DNA of 64,000 nt from Prevotella melaninogenica (GTDB lineage: Bacteria > Bacteroidota > Bacteroidia > Bacteroidales > Bacteroidaceae): contig NZ_CP072348.1 of NCBI RefSeq assembly GCF_018127925.1, positions 131,501 to 195,500 of the forward strand. Reading direction: 5' to 3'. Positions 26,477-36,599 of this stretch are shown piece by piece (positions within the stretch are counted from its first letter, which is position 1; every line of letters begins with the position of its first letter). Below the pieces are notes generated by a model, which was not told the DNA's origin, did not search any database, and saw only the letters and a list, made by a program, of their open reading frames with translations. Position numbers and translations under genes: made by a program.

Positions 26477-29299
26477 TTAGATTCCCTTTTCAGACTGCAT
26501 CGTCACTTCAATACGGCGGTTACTCTTGATAAGGTTGCGGGCAATACGCTGGATGTCAGCAGCTGTGATATTGCGCACGATTGTCTTGTAGTCTTTGTCA
26601 AAGTCAACTCCGTGGCGCAGCTGGTTGTATATCACGTAGAGCCAGTAGTCGTTGGTAACAGAAGACTGGTCGTACTGCTTCAGGAGGTATTCCTTCACCT
26701 TTTGCAGACTTACTGCCTCTGGACCCTTATTCGCAATGTGCTCAATCTGCTTTGTGATGATCGGCATTACCATGTTATACTTGTCTGGGTCGGTATCAAA
26801 GGCAATCTTCAACATGGCGTGAGGATTGCTTGACTTACTTAGACTCTGCTGCAGCTTCACACCATATACTCCACCTTTCTCCTCACGGACAGAGTCGGTA
26901 TAGGCGATAGACAATACACGCTTAAAGACGTCGAGTTCTAAATCAGACTTCGCTGTATAAGGTTCGTCCCATGTGTAGAAGATGGTTACACGTGCCAATG
27001 GCGTCTTCATCTTTTTTTCAAAGCGGTGAGTCTCGTTGCAGTTGCGCACGTCAGGATAAGTCTTCGCAAAGGTTTCCTTTTTGCCTGTTGATGGTAGAGA
27101 AGCAATGTACTGCTCTAAGAGAGGGCGCAACTGAGCGATGTCAATGTTACCCATGATAATCATCTTGAAGTTGGAAGCATTGCTGAAACGCTCCTTGTAA
27201 ATCTCAAGAACACGGTCATAGCTCACCTTGTCAAGTGATGCAGCCTTGAGTGGTTGTACACGTGGCGAGTTATCGTAAACGATAGCTGCGATAGAGTCGT
27301 TGTAGCTAACGTTAGGACTTACCTCACGGTTGGTGAGGAAAGAACGCATACGGTTAACTTCTGACTGGAACACCTGATCATCACGACGGAGATTGGTAAA
27401 ATACAAGTAAGTAAGTTCAAACAGTGTGCGGATGTCTTTGATAGATGAATTACCGCTGATAGACTGTGTTTCATTGCCTACACCAGCGTTGATACGAACA
27501 GTCTTGCCAGCTAAGAACTTATTGAGTTCTGTTGCACTGAAACGGCCAACACCACCTTCTTTTACAGCTGCTGAGATAAACTGTGTGTTAATCAAGTCCT
27601 TGGCTGGATAGAGGGAAGAACCACCTTCTGCAAAGAAGTTCAGTGTCACAGCATCCTTCTGATAGTCGGTCTTCTTGAAGTAAACTTTCACACCATTGCT
27701 CAGGGTGATTTCCGTTGTTCCGTGCAAGCCTGCTTTCTCACTCTTGATACGTCCCTTCTTCGGTAACGTCTCTATAAGTTTATCGTCCAACTTCTTCTCG
27801 ACATACTTAGGATAGGTCTTTGCCTGTGCATCGAGAACCATTTGCTCAAACTGCGCATCTGAGGGAACATTTACTCCAGCTTTGTCTGGTGCATATACAA
27901 CAAGCACCTGATTCTTATTCGTGATGGCTTCACGCATAGCCTCATTGACCTCGTCGAGTGTCACCTCATTAAAGAACTGGTCATCGAGTTGCTTGTCGTA
28001 AGCCTCGGTGGTGATGGGTTCATTATCGAGGAAATTCTGCTTTGCACGACGTACATAGTATGAATTGCGACGGTCGTTACGTTCATTGTATTGGCGGTCA
28101 ATCACCTTCTGGCGGAAAGCTTTGGCACGAGCAAGTTCTGACGGAGTAAAACCATGCTGACGGATTTGCTCAATCGTACCCACTGCTGCATCAAACGAAC
28201 CCTTTACATCTTCCTGACGAGCACCAAAAGAGAGGACAAAGGCATCTTTTGTACGACTAATCAAGAATTGTCCCATACGTGCAGAAGCACTCAAACAAGG
28301 CTTTGGATTCTTGTCCTGCATCTCGTTAAGGCGTTCGCCAATCATATAAGAGACTAAGTCGTCAACATATCCGTCTCGCTGATATTTTACCGAAGACTTC
28401 TCTGAATCGGGTGTAGCCTCACGCTTCATATAAAGTGTAACGAGCATGATAGGTTGTTCTGAATCCTTCAATGAGGCTACAATCATCTTGTCGTTGTCAT
28501 TCACTGGGAAGTAATCACGATGAGCAGCATTTTCAGGCATAGGAATAGCAGAGAAGACAGACTGAATCTTCTTCTCCATCTGGTCTACATCAATATCACC
28601 CACAACGATGATTGCTTGTAGGTCTGGGCGATACCATTTGTGGTAATAGTCGCGAAGTGCCTTGTAAGGGAAGTTGTCTACAATCTCCATCTTACCGATT
28701 GGCAGACAGTCTTCATACTTCGTACCACGATAGACGATTGGCAATGCCTCTTCCATCAGACGCTGTGAAGCCATACCAGCACGACGAGTACGCCACTCCT
28801 CATGAATGACACCACGCTCTTTGTCTATCTCCTTGTCCTCAAGGTCCAAGTAGTGACTCCAGTCGTGGAGGATAAGTAGGGTAGAGTCGATAGTTGCCTC
28901 ATGCTTTACTGGTACGGAACTAACATTATAAACCGTTTCGTCAACGGAGGTGTAAGCGTTGAGGTTGGTACCGAACTTGATACCATGTGCCTCACACCAG
29001 TGAACGATACTTGGTGAAGAAGGGGTATTCTTGAAGTTCTTACTTCCATTGAAAGCCATGTGCTCAAGGAAGTGAGCCAATCCTCTTTGGTTAGGTTCTT
29101 CGAGAATACTTCCCACACGCTGTGCAATGTAGAAGTCGGCTATTCCTTTCTCCTTAGCATTGTGGCGTATGTAATAGGTCATACCATTCTTCAACTTACC
29201 TATGCGGAAGCTGTTGTCGGTACTGACATTCTGCGCCATAGCACCTGTCACGAGGAGCAGGAGTACAAGCGCATTGATGATTCTTTTGTTCATTAACAT
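26477..29299 (-). CDS. M16 family zinc metalloprotease (pitrilysin/insulinase-like)
   Basis: 940-aa periplasmic protease. A signal peptide (ends GAMAQ) is followed by the inverted zinc motif HFLEH (about residues 76-80; His, Glu, His) in RGLAHFLEHMAFNGS, and the usual four M16 homologous domains. The second half is the non-catalytic pair (HGTTEITLSNGVKVYFKKTDYQKDAV ...). The length of about 930 residues fits two-domain-pair M16 enzymes that act as clams on peptides. It is downstream of, and on the same strand as, a TonB-receptor operon, about 200 nt beyond the DUF6850 gene, so it may process what that receptor imports. Start may be Met3. Confidence 0.9.
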   Translation of the reverse strand: MLMNKRIINALVLLLLVTGAMAQNVSTDNSFRIGKLKNGMTYYIRHNAKEKGIADFYIAQRVGSILEEPNQRGLAHFLEHMAFNGSKNFKNTPSSPSIVHWCEAHGIKFGTNLNAYTSVDETVYNVSSVPVKHEATIDSTLLILHDWSHYLDLEDKEIDKERGVIHEEWRTRRAGMASQRLMEEALPIVYRGTKYEDCLPIGKMEIVDNFPYKALRDYYHKWYRPDLQAIIVVGDIDVDQMEKKIQSVFSAIPMPENAAHRDYFPVNDNDKMIVASLKDSEQPIMLVTLYMKREATPDSEKSSVKYQRDGYVDDLVSYMIGERLNEMQDKNPKPCLSASARMGQFLISRTKDAFVLSFGARQEDVKGSFDAAVGTIEQIRQHGFTPSELARAKAFRQKVIDRQYNERNDRRNSYYVRRAKQNFLDNEPITTEAYDKQLDDQFFNEVTLDEVNEAMREAITNKNQVLVVYAPDKAGVNVPSDAQFEQMVLDAQAKTYPKYVEKKLDDKLIETLPKKGRIKSEKAGLHGTTEITLSNGVKVYFKKTDYQKDAVTLNFFAEGGSSLYPAKDLINTQFISAAVKEGGVGRFSATELNKFLAGKTVRINAGVGNETQSISGNSSIKDIRTLFELTYLYFTNLRRDDQVFQSEVNRMRSFLTNREVSPNVSYNDSIAAIVYDNSPRVQPLKAASLDKVSYDRVLEIYKERFSNASNFKMIIMGNIDIAQLRPLLEQYIASLPSTGKKETFAKTYPDVRNCNETHRFEKKMKTPLARVTIFYTWDEPYTAKSDLELDVFKRVLSIAYTDSVREEKGGVYGVKLQQSLSKSSNPHAMLKIAFDTDPDKYNMVMPIITKQIEHIANKGPEAVSLQKVKEYLLKQYDQSSVTNDYWLYVIYNQLRHGVDFDKDYKTIVRNITAADIQRIARNLIKSNRRIEVTMQSEKGI

Positions 29300-29500
29300 A
29301 ATATGTGAGTGATTCCTTTTATAATTCTTTTATGTCTGTCTGATTTTTATTCTTTATAGGATAATGTCTTTCTATTGATGAGTTGCCTTCGTCTTAATAG
29401 CATATCGTACTCTATTAAGTGCTCCGCACGTGTGGTGCGGAGGCCCAACACTACTTGTGCAAGCGCTTAACACCATTCGTGCTGACCAATAGTAAGACTG

Positions 29501-31117
29501 TTAGAAGGTGCAACCAATGGTCAGTCTGCCCGTTGAATAGTTCCTACCTATGAGATAAGCGTTGCCGTCGTTGGTGTGACGATGGGTGAAGTCGAAGGCA
29601 GTGTAGGTCTTCAGCTTGGTTCCTGGAAGGACAAAGGCATATTTAAGTCCGAGCTGGAGGGAGTATTGTGGGTCTGTAAGATACTTATACTCACGATACA
29701 TCAGTACGTCTATCGTAGGAAAACCGTTCTGCTTGTCAGATGGTTTAGCTAATGTTCCATCCTCGAAAGCATCGCCCTTTCCCTTCTTATAGGCAAAGCC
29801 TGCTTGTAGTGAAAGTACTCCCTTTCGGAAAAGGAGGTTACGTGTAAGACTTGTATAAGCCTCTGTAGTGTGGATGTCTTGACGTCGGAAGTAAGGGTAG
29901 CTGTAGCCTGTCTGCTTGCGATGAGCGAAGTTAGTGCCCGCTTCTATCGTCCAAAGAGGTAACTCGTTTGTCACTCCATAATAGCCTGTATAGCCAAGAT
30001 GCACATCGTTCCACGCCTTATTGGCACTCTTTACCGGGTCAAGATACTGATAGAAATATGCCCCTTGTTTGTTTTTGTTAGAACGATAAGCATTCATCTC
30101 GTTGACAAGATTCTCGCTTGAGAAACTAAAGTCAAGATGATGTATCTGCTTTTCGAGTTTCAGAGAGAGGCGTGTCTGGTAGTCATAAATATGGCTATGA
30201 TGATTGGTGTGAACAATCGTATAGGGTGACTTCCTACCATAATAACCCTTGCGATAAGCCATGTCCAAGTGGTTAAACCATGAGAGATGTGGTAGGATTT
30301 CCCAGCCAAGTTGTAAACCTAAACCATGATATTCATTGAGCATAGGTTGTTCCCTATTGCTATCAGTAAAGCCCGAACTACTGAAGGGTTCAGTCTTACC
30401 AATCCACGGACCATAGTTGATATAAGACGTAAACTCTTGTGCATTTGAAGCGTAGGTACTAAAGATTACGCTCTCTGTGTTCCGTCGGTAAGTATAGTCA
30501 AGACCAAGACTAAAAGGCTGTAATGGTATATAGACACCTGTGGTGAGGGCTAAATCCATCAGCTTTGTCTTATGTCTTAAATCCTTATACTTAGCAACGT
30601 TTGCCGCAGTGAAGTCCACCTTTGTACCAATGGCAAGTCCTTTATATATCTCCCAAGACAATGCCCCCATAAGATTATAGGTGTCACGATGCTTTGTGCC
30701 AGCATTATTTAGCGAGTCTTCGACAATATCGAACGGTAGACGTTGGGTTTGTATGAACGCCGAACCAGTCATATTACGCCCAGAGAAGTTGTCATAACGC
30801 ATACTTCCCGACAAGACAATCTTGTCTGTTAGTCGATAGAATGAAGACACGTTAGCACCCGCCTGCACGGTACGTGGCGACGCATCATAGTTGACAAAGC
30901 CTCCCTTGCCATACTGCACATACACTTCAGCCAAGGAAATGTTCTTTGTCTTGAATCGTGCTAAGGCCGCTGCATTGTCATTCCTCAGCCATGCATCGCT
31001 ATTGGCAACGAAGCTAAAATCACGATGGAGCAGACTATCCTTAGCCTGCTCCTGTGCGTTGAGGCTGGCAGAGAGGGTTACTCCTGCCAGTATAAGTGTC
31101 ATGAACCTATATCTCAT
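29501..31117 (-). CDS. DUF6850-type outer membrane protein
   Basis: 538-aa protein with a signal peptide (MRYRFMTLILAGVTLSASLNAQ) and a body made almost wholly of alternating beta strands with aromatic girdles (for example LPHLSWFNHLDMAYRKGYYG and the C-terminal strand STGRLTIGCTF), so an outer-membrane barrel of about 20 strands. I recognise it as the DUF6850 family that travels with DUF4876 proteins and TonB receptors in Bacteroidota. Function is unknown. It lies 30 nt after the DUF4876 gene and is surely co-transcribed. Confidence 0.8.
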   Translation of the reverse strand: MRYRFMTLILAGVTLSASLNAQEQAKDSLLHRDFSFVANSDAWLRNDNAAALARFKTKNISLAEVYVQYGKGGFVNYDASPRTVQAGANVSSFYRLTDKIVLSGSMRYDNFSGRNMTGSAFIQTQRLPFDIVEDSLNNAGTKHRDTYNLMGALSWEIYKGLAIGTKVDFTAANVAKYKDLRHKTKLMDLALTTGVYIPLQPFSLGLDYTYRRNTESVIFSTYASNAQEFTSYINYGPWIGKTEPFSSSGFTDSNREQPMLNEYHGLGLQLGWEILPHLSWFNHLDMAYRKGYYGRKSPYTIVHTNHHSHIYDYQTRLSLKLEKQIHHLDFSFSSENLVNEMNAYRSNKNKQGAYFYQYLDPVKSANKAWNDVHLGYTGYYGVTNELPLWTIEAGTNFAHRKQTGYSYPYFRRQDIHTTEAYTSLTRNLLFRKGVLSLQAGFAYKKGKGDAFEDGTLAKPSDKQNGFPTIDVLMYREYKYLTDPQYSLQLGLKYAFVLPGTKLKTYTAFDFTHRHTNDGNAYLIGRNYSTGRLTIGCTF

Positions 31118-31147
31118 CTTACAGGTTATGTTCTTTTATCATCTGTT

Positions 31148-32266
31148 TTACTTGTCTCTCAGTGAGAACTGACTGCGCTCGTGGAAGTCAGCAGTAGAGT
31201 TGTTTGTGTCCATGTAGACAATCTTTGCTCCCTTCTTCATAGATGCTTCAGCGTCGATATGACTTGGGTCTGCGCCATACTGATAGTTATAAACCAACTT
31301 ATCGGCATTGCCTTCAATCTTCTTTGTAGCTACAGCATCCACGTTACGATATACACTATGACCAAGTTTGATAGTCTGTTTTACATAACCAGCATCTACG
31401 TCAGAGCCGAAACGCTTCTTACTCTCGCTCTCTTTAATTTCCTGATAAACCTCAACACCATCGATAATCCAGTCTGTAGGAACTTTCAAAACAGCATAAA
31501 CTTTTGTCTTTGGCTTGTCTGGTGCATATGTGATATTGCTTGCATCGTTTGCGAAAGCAGCAGGTGTTGTGTTCTTTGTCTGGAAGATGAAGAAAGCTGG
31601 AGATGTCTGACTAAGTGGCCAAGCATTAGCTTGTCCAAATTTTACTGCCTTTAGGTATTGGCTGGCTGGGATAACATCAGCCGGTGTTGGATAATAGGAT
31701 GTCATGTTGAAACCAGACTCTGGATCATACATTGTATAGTAGTCCTTGTTGGCATAGTTAACGCTCTTTGAATAGGTCTTGGTGTTATCTATTGCTCCCA
31801 TACAGTTAATAACAACCTGTGAGTAAGGTTCAATCACCAATGAATTCTGGAAGTACCATATACCACAAGCTGCTGGAACCCATCCCTGTGATACATAAGA
31901 TGGCTCTGTCGCACTTGCACTATACCATGCATTTGCAGCATGTGCATTGTATGGATCTAACATACCAATAGCCAAGTTGCTGATTACCGCTGTCTTACCA
32001 CCATTGTTGTAGAGGATAAAACCCTTGTCAGATTGGAAGAACTTCTTGGGGTCTTTATCGTCTGGTACACCTGTTGTGTACAGTTCCTTGATGATAACTT
32101 GGTCAGCATTCTGATCAGGCAATTGGAAAGTAACGTTCTTTACATCTGATGCTTTGATAACTTGTACGGTACCATCGTTATGTGTCACAACCATATCCCA
32201 TACTTGTGCATTGATGTTGCCAATGAAAGCGAACATGGCAACAAGGAGAAGTAATATTTTCTTCAT
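31148..32266 (-). CDS. DUF4876-type secreted protein
   Basis: 372-aa exported protein. A signal peptide (ends GNINAQ) is followed by VWDMVVTHNDGTVQVIKASDVKNVTFQLP, a segment often seen at the N-terminus of Bacteroidota secreted proteins. The DUF4876-like body holds IIKELYTTGVPDDKDPKKFFQSDKGFILYNNGGKTAVISNLAIGMLDPYNAH, a Tyr/Trp-rich beta domain and a C-terminal KKRFGSDVDAGYVKQTIKLGHSVYRN. Probable outer-surface partner of the TonB receptor. It sits third from last in the operon; spacing to both neighbours is about 30 nt. Confidence 0.78.
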   Translation of the reverse strand: MKKILLLLVAMFAFIGNINAQVWDMVVTHNDGTVQVIKASDVKNVTFQLPDQNADQVIIKELYTTGVPDDKDPKKFFQSDKGFILYNNGGKTAVISNLAIGMLDPYNAHAANAWYSASATEPSYVSQGWVPAACGIWYFQNSLVIEPYSQVVINCMGAIDNTKTYSKSVNYANKDYYTMYDPESGFNMTSYYPTPADVIPASQYLKAVKFGQANAWPLSQTSPAFFIFQTKNTTPAAFANDASNITYAPDKPKTKVYAVLKVPTDWIIDGVEVYQEIKESESKKRFGSDVDAGYVKQTIKLGHSVYRNVDAVATKKIEGNADKLVYNYQYGADPSHIDAEASMKKGAKIVYMDTNNSTADFHERSQFSLRDK

Positions 32267-32296
32267 ATCTTTTCTATTTAATTTCTAATGTTATTC

Positions 32297-32812
32297 TTAC
32301 TTATTCATAAACTTAAAACTCTTAGTTGGTGTGCGGAGGATGTAGACACCCTTTGGCAATGATGACAGGTCAAGGGCAACTCGTCCTTCACCATCTGCTG
32401 TTACAGAACTGATTTGTGTACCATTAAGATTGTAAATAGCCACTCTTGCACCTGCTTTCAATCCACTTACTTCTGCATTACTGAATGAGAATTGAGGTGT
32501 ATTAGACCCATTTTTTTGGTCATTCGAAGGCACACTACTAATGCTTGTCGGCACCTTCTTCTCAATAAAATGGTAATCCTGCACGCCTGTCAGTGCTGTT
32601 GTGAGTTTCTGATCCTTACAAGTAATAACAAGGTTGTTTGCCTCTATGGTTATAACAGGAAATGACTCCAAAGCAAACTCGGTCTTTGTTCCATTCGTTT
32701 CGGTCAAGACAAGGCAGGTTATCATCTTCTCTTGTACTGTCTGTGCAAAGCCACTAAGGGGAATGAACGACAGTGTCAAAGCGATAAGCCCTATAAAACT
32801 TATTTTCTTCAT
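32297..32812 (-). CDS. secreted protein with T9SS type A-like C-terminal domain
   Basis: 171-aa exported protein. After the signal peptide (MKKISFIGLIALTLSFIPLSGFAQ) comes a short N-terminal beta segment (TNGTKTEFALESFPVITIEANNLVITCKD), then a Ser/Asn linker and a C-terminal domain (ARVAIYNLNGTQISSV ... LPKGVYILRTPTKSFKFMNK) of the type A sorting-signal kind. Such domains direct cargo through the type IX secretion system, so this small protein is probably surface-attached. The start at MKKIS (32812) is preferred to the MF extension. Part of the TonB operon. Confidence 0.75.
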   Translation of the reverse strand: MKKISFIGLIALTLSFIPLSGFAQTVQEKMITCLVLTETNGTKTEFALESFPVITIEANNLVITCKDQKLTTALTGVQDYHFIEKKVPTSISSVPSNDQKNGSNTPQFSFSNAEVSGLKAGARVAIYNLNGTQISSVTADGEGRVALDLSSLPKGVYILRTPTKSFKFMNK

Positions 32813-32850
32813 AAACATTGTTTTTAATTTATACTATCTTTATTTCTCTT

Positions 32851-33231
32851 TTAATTCACGATACGTTTCTTCGACATTACTAATGGTAAGGTTACCACGT
32901 GAGGAGAGTCTACTGCAACGACTACCTGCGACTTGGCACCATTGAAGAAGTAGCGATAGTCTGTGGTCTCCTTTCTTGCAGAGCTGCTGACCTTATACAA
33001 ACCGGATGGAATGCTGAAGTGAGCCACTCCTTGTGTATCTGTGCTATCAACAAAGGTACTTGCCACCGCATCTTGTAACTCAACGCGCAGTCCTTCATAC
33101 GACCCGTCATAAGTGCTTGGGAACTCTAACTTCACATCAAAGTTGATAACCTCAATCCCTTCTTCATAATCAGCACACGAGACCAACAGCGTTATCACGC
33201 ATACTGCAAGTAAACAAAATATCTTTCTCAT
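32851..33231 (-). CDS. small lipoprotein with Ig-like/Cna-B-like domain
   Basis: 126-aa lipoprotein. The lipobox is VITLLVSC near residue 19. The mature part holds one beta-sandwich domain (FDVKLEFPSTYDGSYEGLRVELQDAVA ... TQGVAHFSIPSGLYKVSSSARKE), close in pattern to carboxypeptidase-regulatory or prealbumin-like domains, and ends VSKKRIVN-like (MSKKRIVN). Its start codon overlaps the stop of the TonB-dependent receptor gene, so translation is coupled. Likely an outer-membrane accessory lipoprotein for the receptor. Confidence 0.75.
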   Translation of the reverse strand: MRKIFCLLAVCVITLLVSCADYEEGIEVINFDVKLEFPSTYDGSYEGLRVELQDAVASTFVDSTDTQGVAHFSIPSGLYKVSSSARKETTDYRYFFNGAKSQVVVAVDSPHVVTLPLVMSKKRIVN

Positions 33232-36185
33232 TATATCTTTAATCTTAATGAAAGTCCATAATAGAAGCTCGGAACATACCCACTACCAAAGAGACTTGTT
33301 TCAAGTCCTGTCTGGGAAGAGTGTATCTGAGCAAGTGTGTTAAAGAAGTTATTGGCATAAAAAGATATAGATACGTGCTTACCAATTTCCTTTGTTACAC
33401 TCAAGTTAGCCGACCAGAACGCACTCAACTTATTCGGATTCAATGTGTAAGGATAGTTTGTTCGCACAACCAACTGTGCTAAGTCGTTGTATAACCCTCT
33501 GTCATTCGTTGCTGCCCAACGTAACTTCTCTGCAAAAGGAACCAGTGTCTCTGGTGCATCCCATGTGCTGTAATATTCTGGATAGACGATGACTGTTTGA
33601 TTCTTTTTCTTACCATTATATGCCTCACCAAAGTATTCATTCCCACTATTCACGACATATCCTCGACTGCTGGTAGCTCTACTGTAAGTATAGAGTGAGC
33701 TTTCCATGCGCAAAGCAATGATGAGTCGAATCTTTGGTATATGTGTCGTCAATGTGACATTCATATCCACCTGCCCACTAACAGAGCCATTTGAAGGTGA
33801 AGCATTGGCAGTATAGTTGGTTGAAGTAGCTGCGCCACCACGATAATAACCAATATACTGATAGAGCTTTCCGTCTGACTGACGTGTGTTCAGACCTACA
33901 GGAATATCTGCAAAGAGGGTTTCGTCCTGTGCCTTATAATGATAATACTTACCATCAACACGTACCTGTGTGCGGAGCGACTTAATCTGTTTGAAATCTA
34001 CAATCCATTCTAAACCATAGCGACTCAATGGGTCAGCATTCACATATTTTGTATTGGTAACGTAGGTGTTGCGCTCGTCATAACCGAGTACAACTGGTTT
34101 TTTTACACCGCTGGCATCACTTACTGTCACAACACCTGTTTGTGGATCAATCGAGAAGAGACGATTTGGAGCATCAATACCACTTGCTTGCAGTCTTGCA
34201 GGTGAGGTGTATTTATAGGTGAAAGGTGAGTAAACATTCGTTGCCATGTAAGGATTGAAAATCTTACTATGGAAGAATGACAAGTTGACATCTGCTATCT
34301 TCGTTCTCATCTCCACACCTAAATCCCACTGGTTGGCGTGTTGCCACTTCAAAGCAGCATTGTATCGTGCCTTTGAAGGGTAGGTGTAATAAGCGTAATA
34401 CGAGCGGTTGTTTGCATCACTTGTAGACGAGAATGCTAACATATCACGATAAGATGGAGAAGGGTAGAGTACTTGGAAACTTGGAAGTTTCACGCTCTTG
34501 CCCCATCCTGAATGTAAGCTAAGACTATTAACCCAACTTTCTTGGTCAAAGCGAAGCACGTAACGCATATTCAGTCGTGGTGAAAGACTACCCACTGTAC
34601 CGTATTCTGAGCCTGGAATGGAGGTAATATCTTCACGTACACCTGCTGTCAATTCAATGTTCTGTTTATCATTGATAGCCATTGATAGCTTGTCTTCGGC
34701 ATAGAGTGCCATATTGTTTAAAGCGGGAAGGGCATCAAAACGATATTCACGCCATGTTGGTGCATAGCGCATATTCTCGTAGTATGTTCCCTTTCCTTTG
34801 TTCTTACTGCTGGTCCACTCTGCACCAACAAGTAGGCGATTGCGGAACTTTCCAAATGATTTATTCCAATTGCCCTTTAGCTTCAAACTATAGGTGAATG
34901 GCTTTGAGTCGCCGAAGCCACGTAGATACCAATAACCCGTAGGACCAAGGATTATGTTGGCAGAAGGGTTCTTGTCGTAGTCTTCAGCAATGTTATATCC
35001 CTCCGTCAAGGTGTGGATATAAGGTTGTGTAGAACTACTACTCTCGTTGCTATAACTTTCTGAGCGTTTGTCAGCGTAGGTGAAGGCTGCTGTAAAATTA
35101 AGGTTGGTTATCCATGACTTGTTCAGCAACCAATCAAGGCGCACATTAGCTCCCACATTATTATCCTTAACCTTATAATAACTGTCTAAGTTGCGGTCTG
35201 GGTCTGCCTTTGAGTCATAACCTCCCACGCCTCCATTCAGACCGATGTCTAAGGTTAGAGGCTGTGTCTTTTTCATAAAGACATTCATATAATGTAGTGA
35301 CAGCACATTGCGCTGATAAGCTGTATAAGGTGAAGCTGCATCCGAGAAAGAGCGTGCATGTTCAAGGGAGAAATTGATAAGTCCAGCATTCTTGCCCAAG
35401 TCTAATCCTTTGTGAAGGGCTATTTGGCGGGTGTGCTGATTGATACTTCCTTCTAAGATAAAAGGTGAACTACCTCTGCGTGTCTTTACCTTTACTACAC
35501 CGTTGGTGAGATCGCCGTATTCAACAGAGGCAATACCGGGTACAACTTCCACGCTTTCAATGTTAGAAGCACTTACGCCACGCGTACTTACACCAGCCGT
35601 TTCGCCCATCGTAGCATTGTTGTTAAGTCGAATGCCATCCACTTCTATGGCTGTTCCAAACGATGCATTACCTCGCTCTGATGAACCGCTACGCAAAGTA
35701 AGCTTGCTATCGTTCATCAAAGAGGGGTTCACACTCTTACCGCCCGGCAGGAGTTGGGCAATATCGCCCAAAGTCATTATCTGTTGATTGTCTAATGTCT
35801 TACGGTCAATGGTGTAAGAGGTTGTTATCTCATCTTTCTTTCGATGCGCAACAACTTGTACTTCATCAAGTTGAAGGTTGTCTTCGGCAAGGCGCACGTT
35901 GAGCGTGGCACCATCAGCATTAATGATGACAACTATTGTTTGTTCTGCATAACCAAGACAAGAAATCACCGCTGTACACTTTCCTTTCGGTACGTTTTTT
36001 ATCGTGAAACAACCTTTTTCGTCCGTAAAAGCGTATAAGCGATTTTCCTTCAATGTGACTGTTGCGTAGGCGATAGGCTTACGATCATCTTTGCCAACAA
36101 CACAACCTGTCAGTGTCTGGGCTATACCATTGATACTTAGTCCGCAAAATACAATAGACGCTATCATCCTATTCGTGAAACTCAT
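33231..36185 (-). CDS. TonB-dependent outer membrane receptor
   Basis: 984-aa receptor. Signal peptide (ends NGIAQ), CarboxypepD_reg-like domain (LTGCVVGKDDRKPIAYATVTLK ... CLGYAEQTIVV), plug domain with TLGDIAQLLPGGKS, AIEVDGIRLNNNATMG and IESVEVVPGIASVEYGDLTNGVVKVKTRRG, then a long barrel ending in a Phe/Tyr-rich strand (SFYYGLSLRLKI). It is not a SusC type, and no SusD partner is present. Companions are a lipoprotein, a T9SS-sorted protein, DUF4876, DUF6850 and an M16 protease. That suggests uptake of a peptide or protein-bound nutrient such as iron or haem, but the substrate is inferred only. Its promoter is nearly on top of the ATG. Confidence 0.92.
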   Translation of the reverse strand: MSFTNRMIASIVFCGLSINGIAQTLTGCVVGKDDRKPIAYATVTLKENRLYAFTDEKGCFTIKNVPKGKCTAVISCLGYAEQTIVVIINADGATLNVRLAEDNLQLDEVQVVAHRKKDEITTSYTIDRKTLDNQQIMTLGDIAQLLPGGKSVNPSLMNDSKLTLRSGSSERGNASFGTAIEVDGIRLNNNATMGETAGVSTRGVSASNIESVEVVPGIASVEYGDLTNGVVKVKTRRGSSPFILEGSINQHTRQIALHKGLDLGKNAGLINFSLEHARSFSDAASPYTAYQRNVLSLHYMNVFMKKTQPLTLDIGLNGGVGGYDSKADPDRNLDSYYKVKDNNVGANVRLDWLLNKSWITNLNFTAAFTYADKRSESYSNESSSSTQPYIHTLTEGYNIAEDYDKNPSANIILGPTGYWYLRGFGDSKPFTYSLKLKGNWNKSFGKFRNRLLVGAEWTSSKNKGKGTYYENMRYAPTWREYRFDALPALNNMALYAEDKLSMAINDKQNIELTAGVREDITSIPGSEYGTVGSLSPRLNMRYVLRFDQESWVNSLSLHSGWGKSVKLPSFQVLYPSPSYRDMLAFSSTSDANNRSYYAYYTYPSKARYNAALKWQHANQWDLGVEMRTKIADVNLSFFHSKIFNPYMATNVYSPFTYKYTSPARLQASGIDAPNRLFSIDPQTGVVTVSDASGVKKPVVLGYDERNTYVTNTKYVNADPLSRYGLEWIVDFKQIKSLRTQVRVDGKYYHYKAQDETLFADIPVGLNTRQSDGKLYQYIGYYRGGAATSTNYTANASPSNGSVSGQVDMNVTLTTHIPKIRLIIALRMESSLYTYSRATSSRGYVVNSGNEYFGEAYNGKKKNQTVIVYPEYYSTWDAPETLVPFAEKLRWAATNDRGLYNDLAQLVVRTNYPYTLNPNKLSAFWSANLSVTKEIGKHVSISFYANNFFNTLAQIHSSQTGLETSLFGSGYVPSFYYGLSLRLKI

Positions 36186-36190
36186 CAGTG

Positions 36191-36198
36191 CAAAATTA
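36191..36198 (-). promoter_or_regulatory. -7 promoter box, near-leaderless TonB operon
   Basis: Minus strand TAATTTTG ends 5 nt before the receptor's ATG, so the mRNA should begin at or beside the start codon. Confidence 0.5.
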
Positions 36199-36292
36199 TA
36201 ATAAGATAAAGAACCCTACAATACTTAAAAGTTGGTATTTATAAGCTTTTCTCTATTAATTTTATAGGATTTCTATATTTCTTTCGCATTTC

Positions 36293-36324
36293 CTTGCCAG
36301 TTCTAAAAAGATGTTTTACCTTTG
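36293..36324 (+). promoter_or_regulatory. surface cassette 2 promoter
   Basis: CTTG (36293-36296), 20 nt, TACCTTTG (36317-36324), then CGGCCGTGAAACAATTAG, which is shared with cassette 3 in near-identical form. Confidence 0.65.
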
Positions 36325-36344
36325 CGGCCGTGAAACAATTAGCA

Positions 36345-36488
<144 letters not shown>

Positions 36489-36543
36489 TCATACTTTTTT
36501 TCTTCCATCCTACGCGCGCGCGAAGCGTGGTGTAACGCTTGTA

Positions 36544-36582
36544 AACAAAGGACTTCATGGAGTTTCCTTTGTTCGCTTTTTT
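36544..36582 (+). terminator. cassette 2 leader hairpin (putative attenuator)
   Basis: AACAAAGGA (36544-36552) and TCCTTTGTT (36565-36573), then CGC and six T (36577-36582). Stem arms are identical to cassettes 1 and 3; only the loop differs. Confidence 0.65.
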
Positions 36583-36599
36583 GTGCCCGTTTGCGAGCT

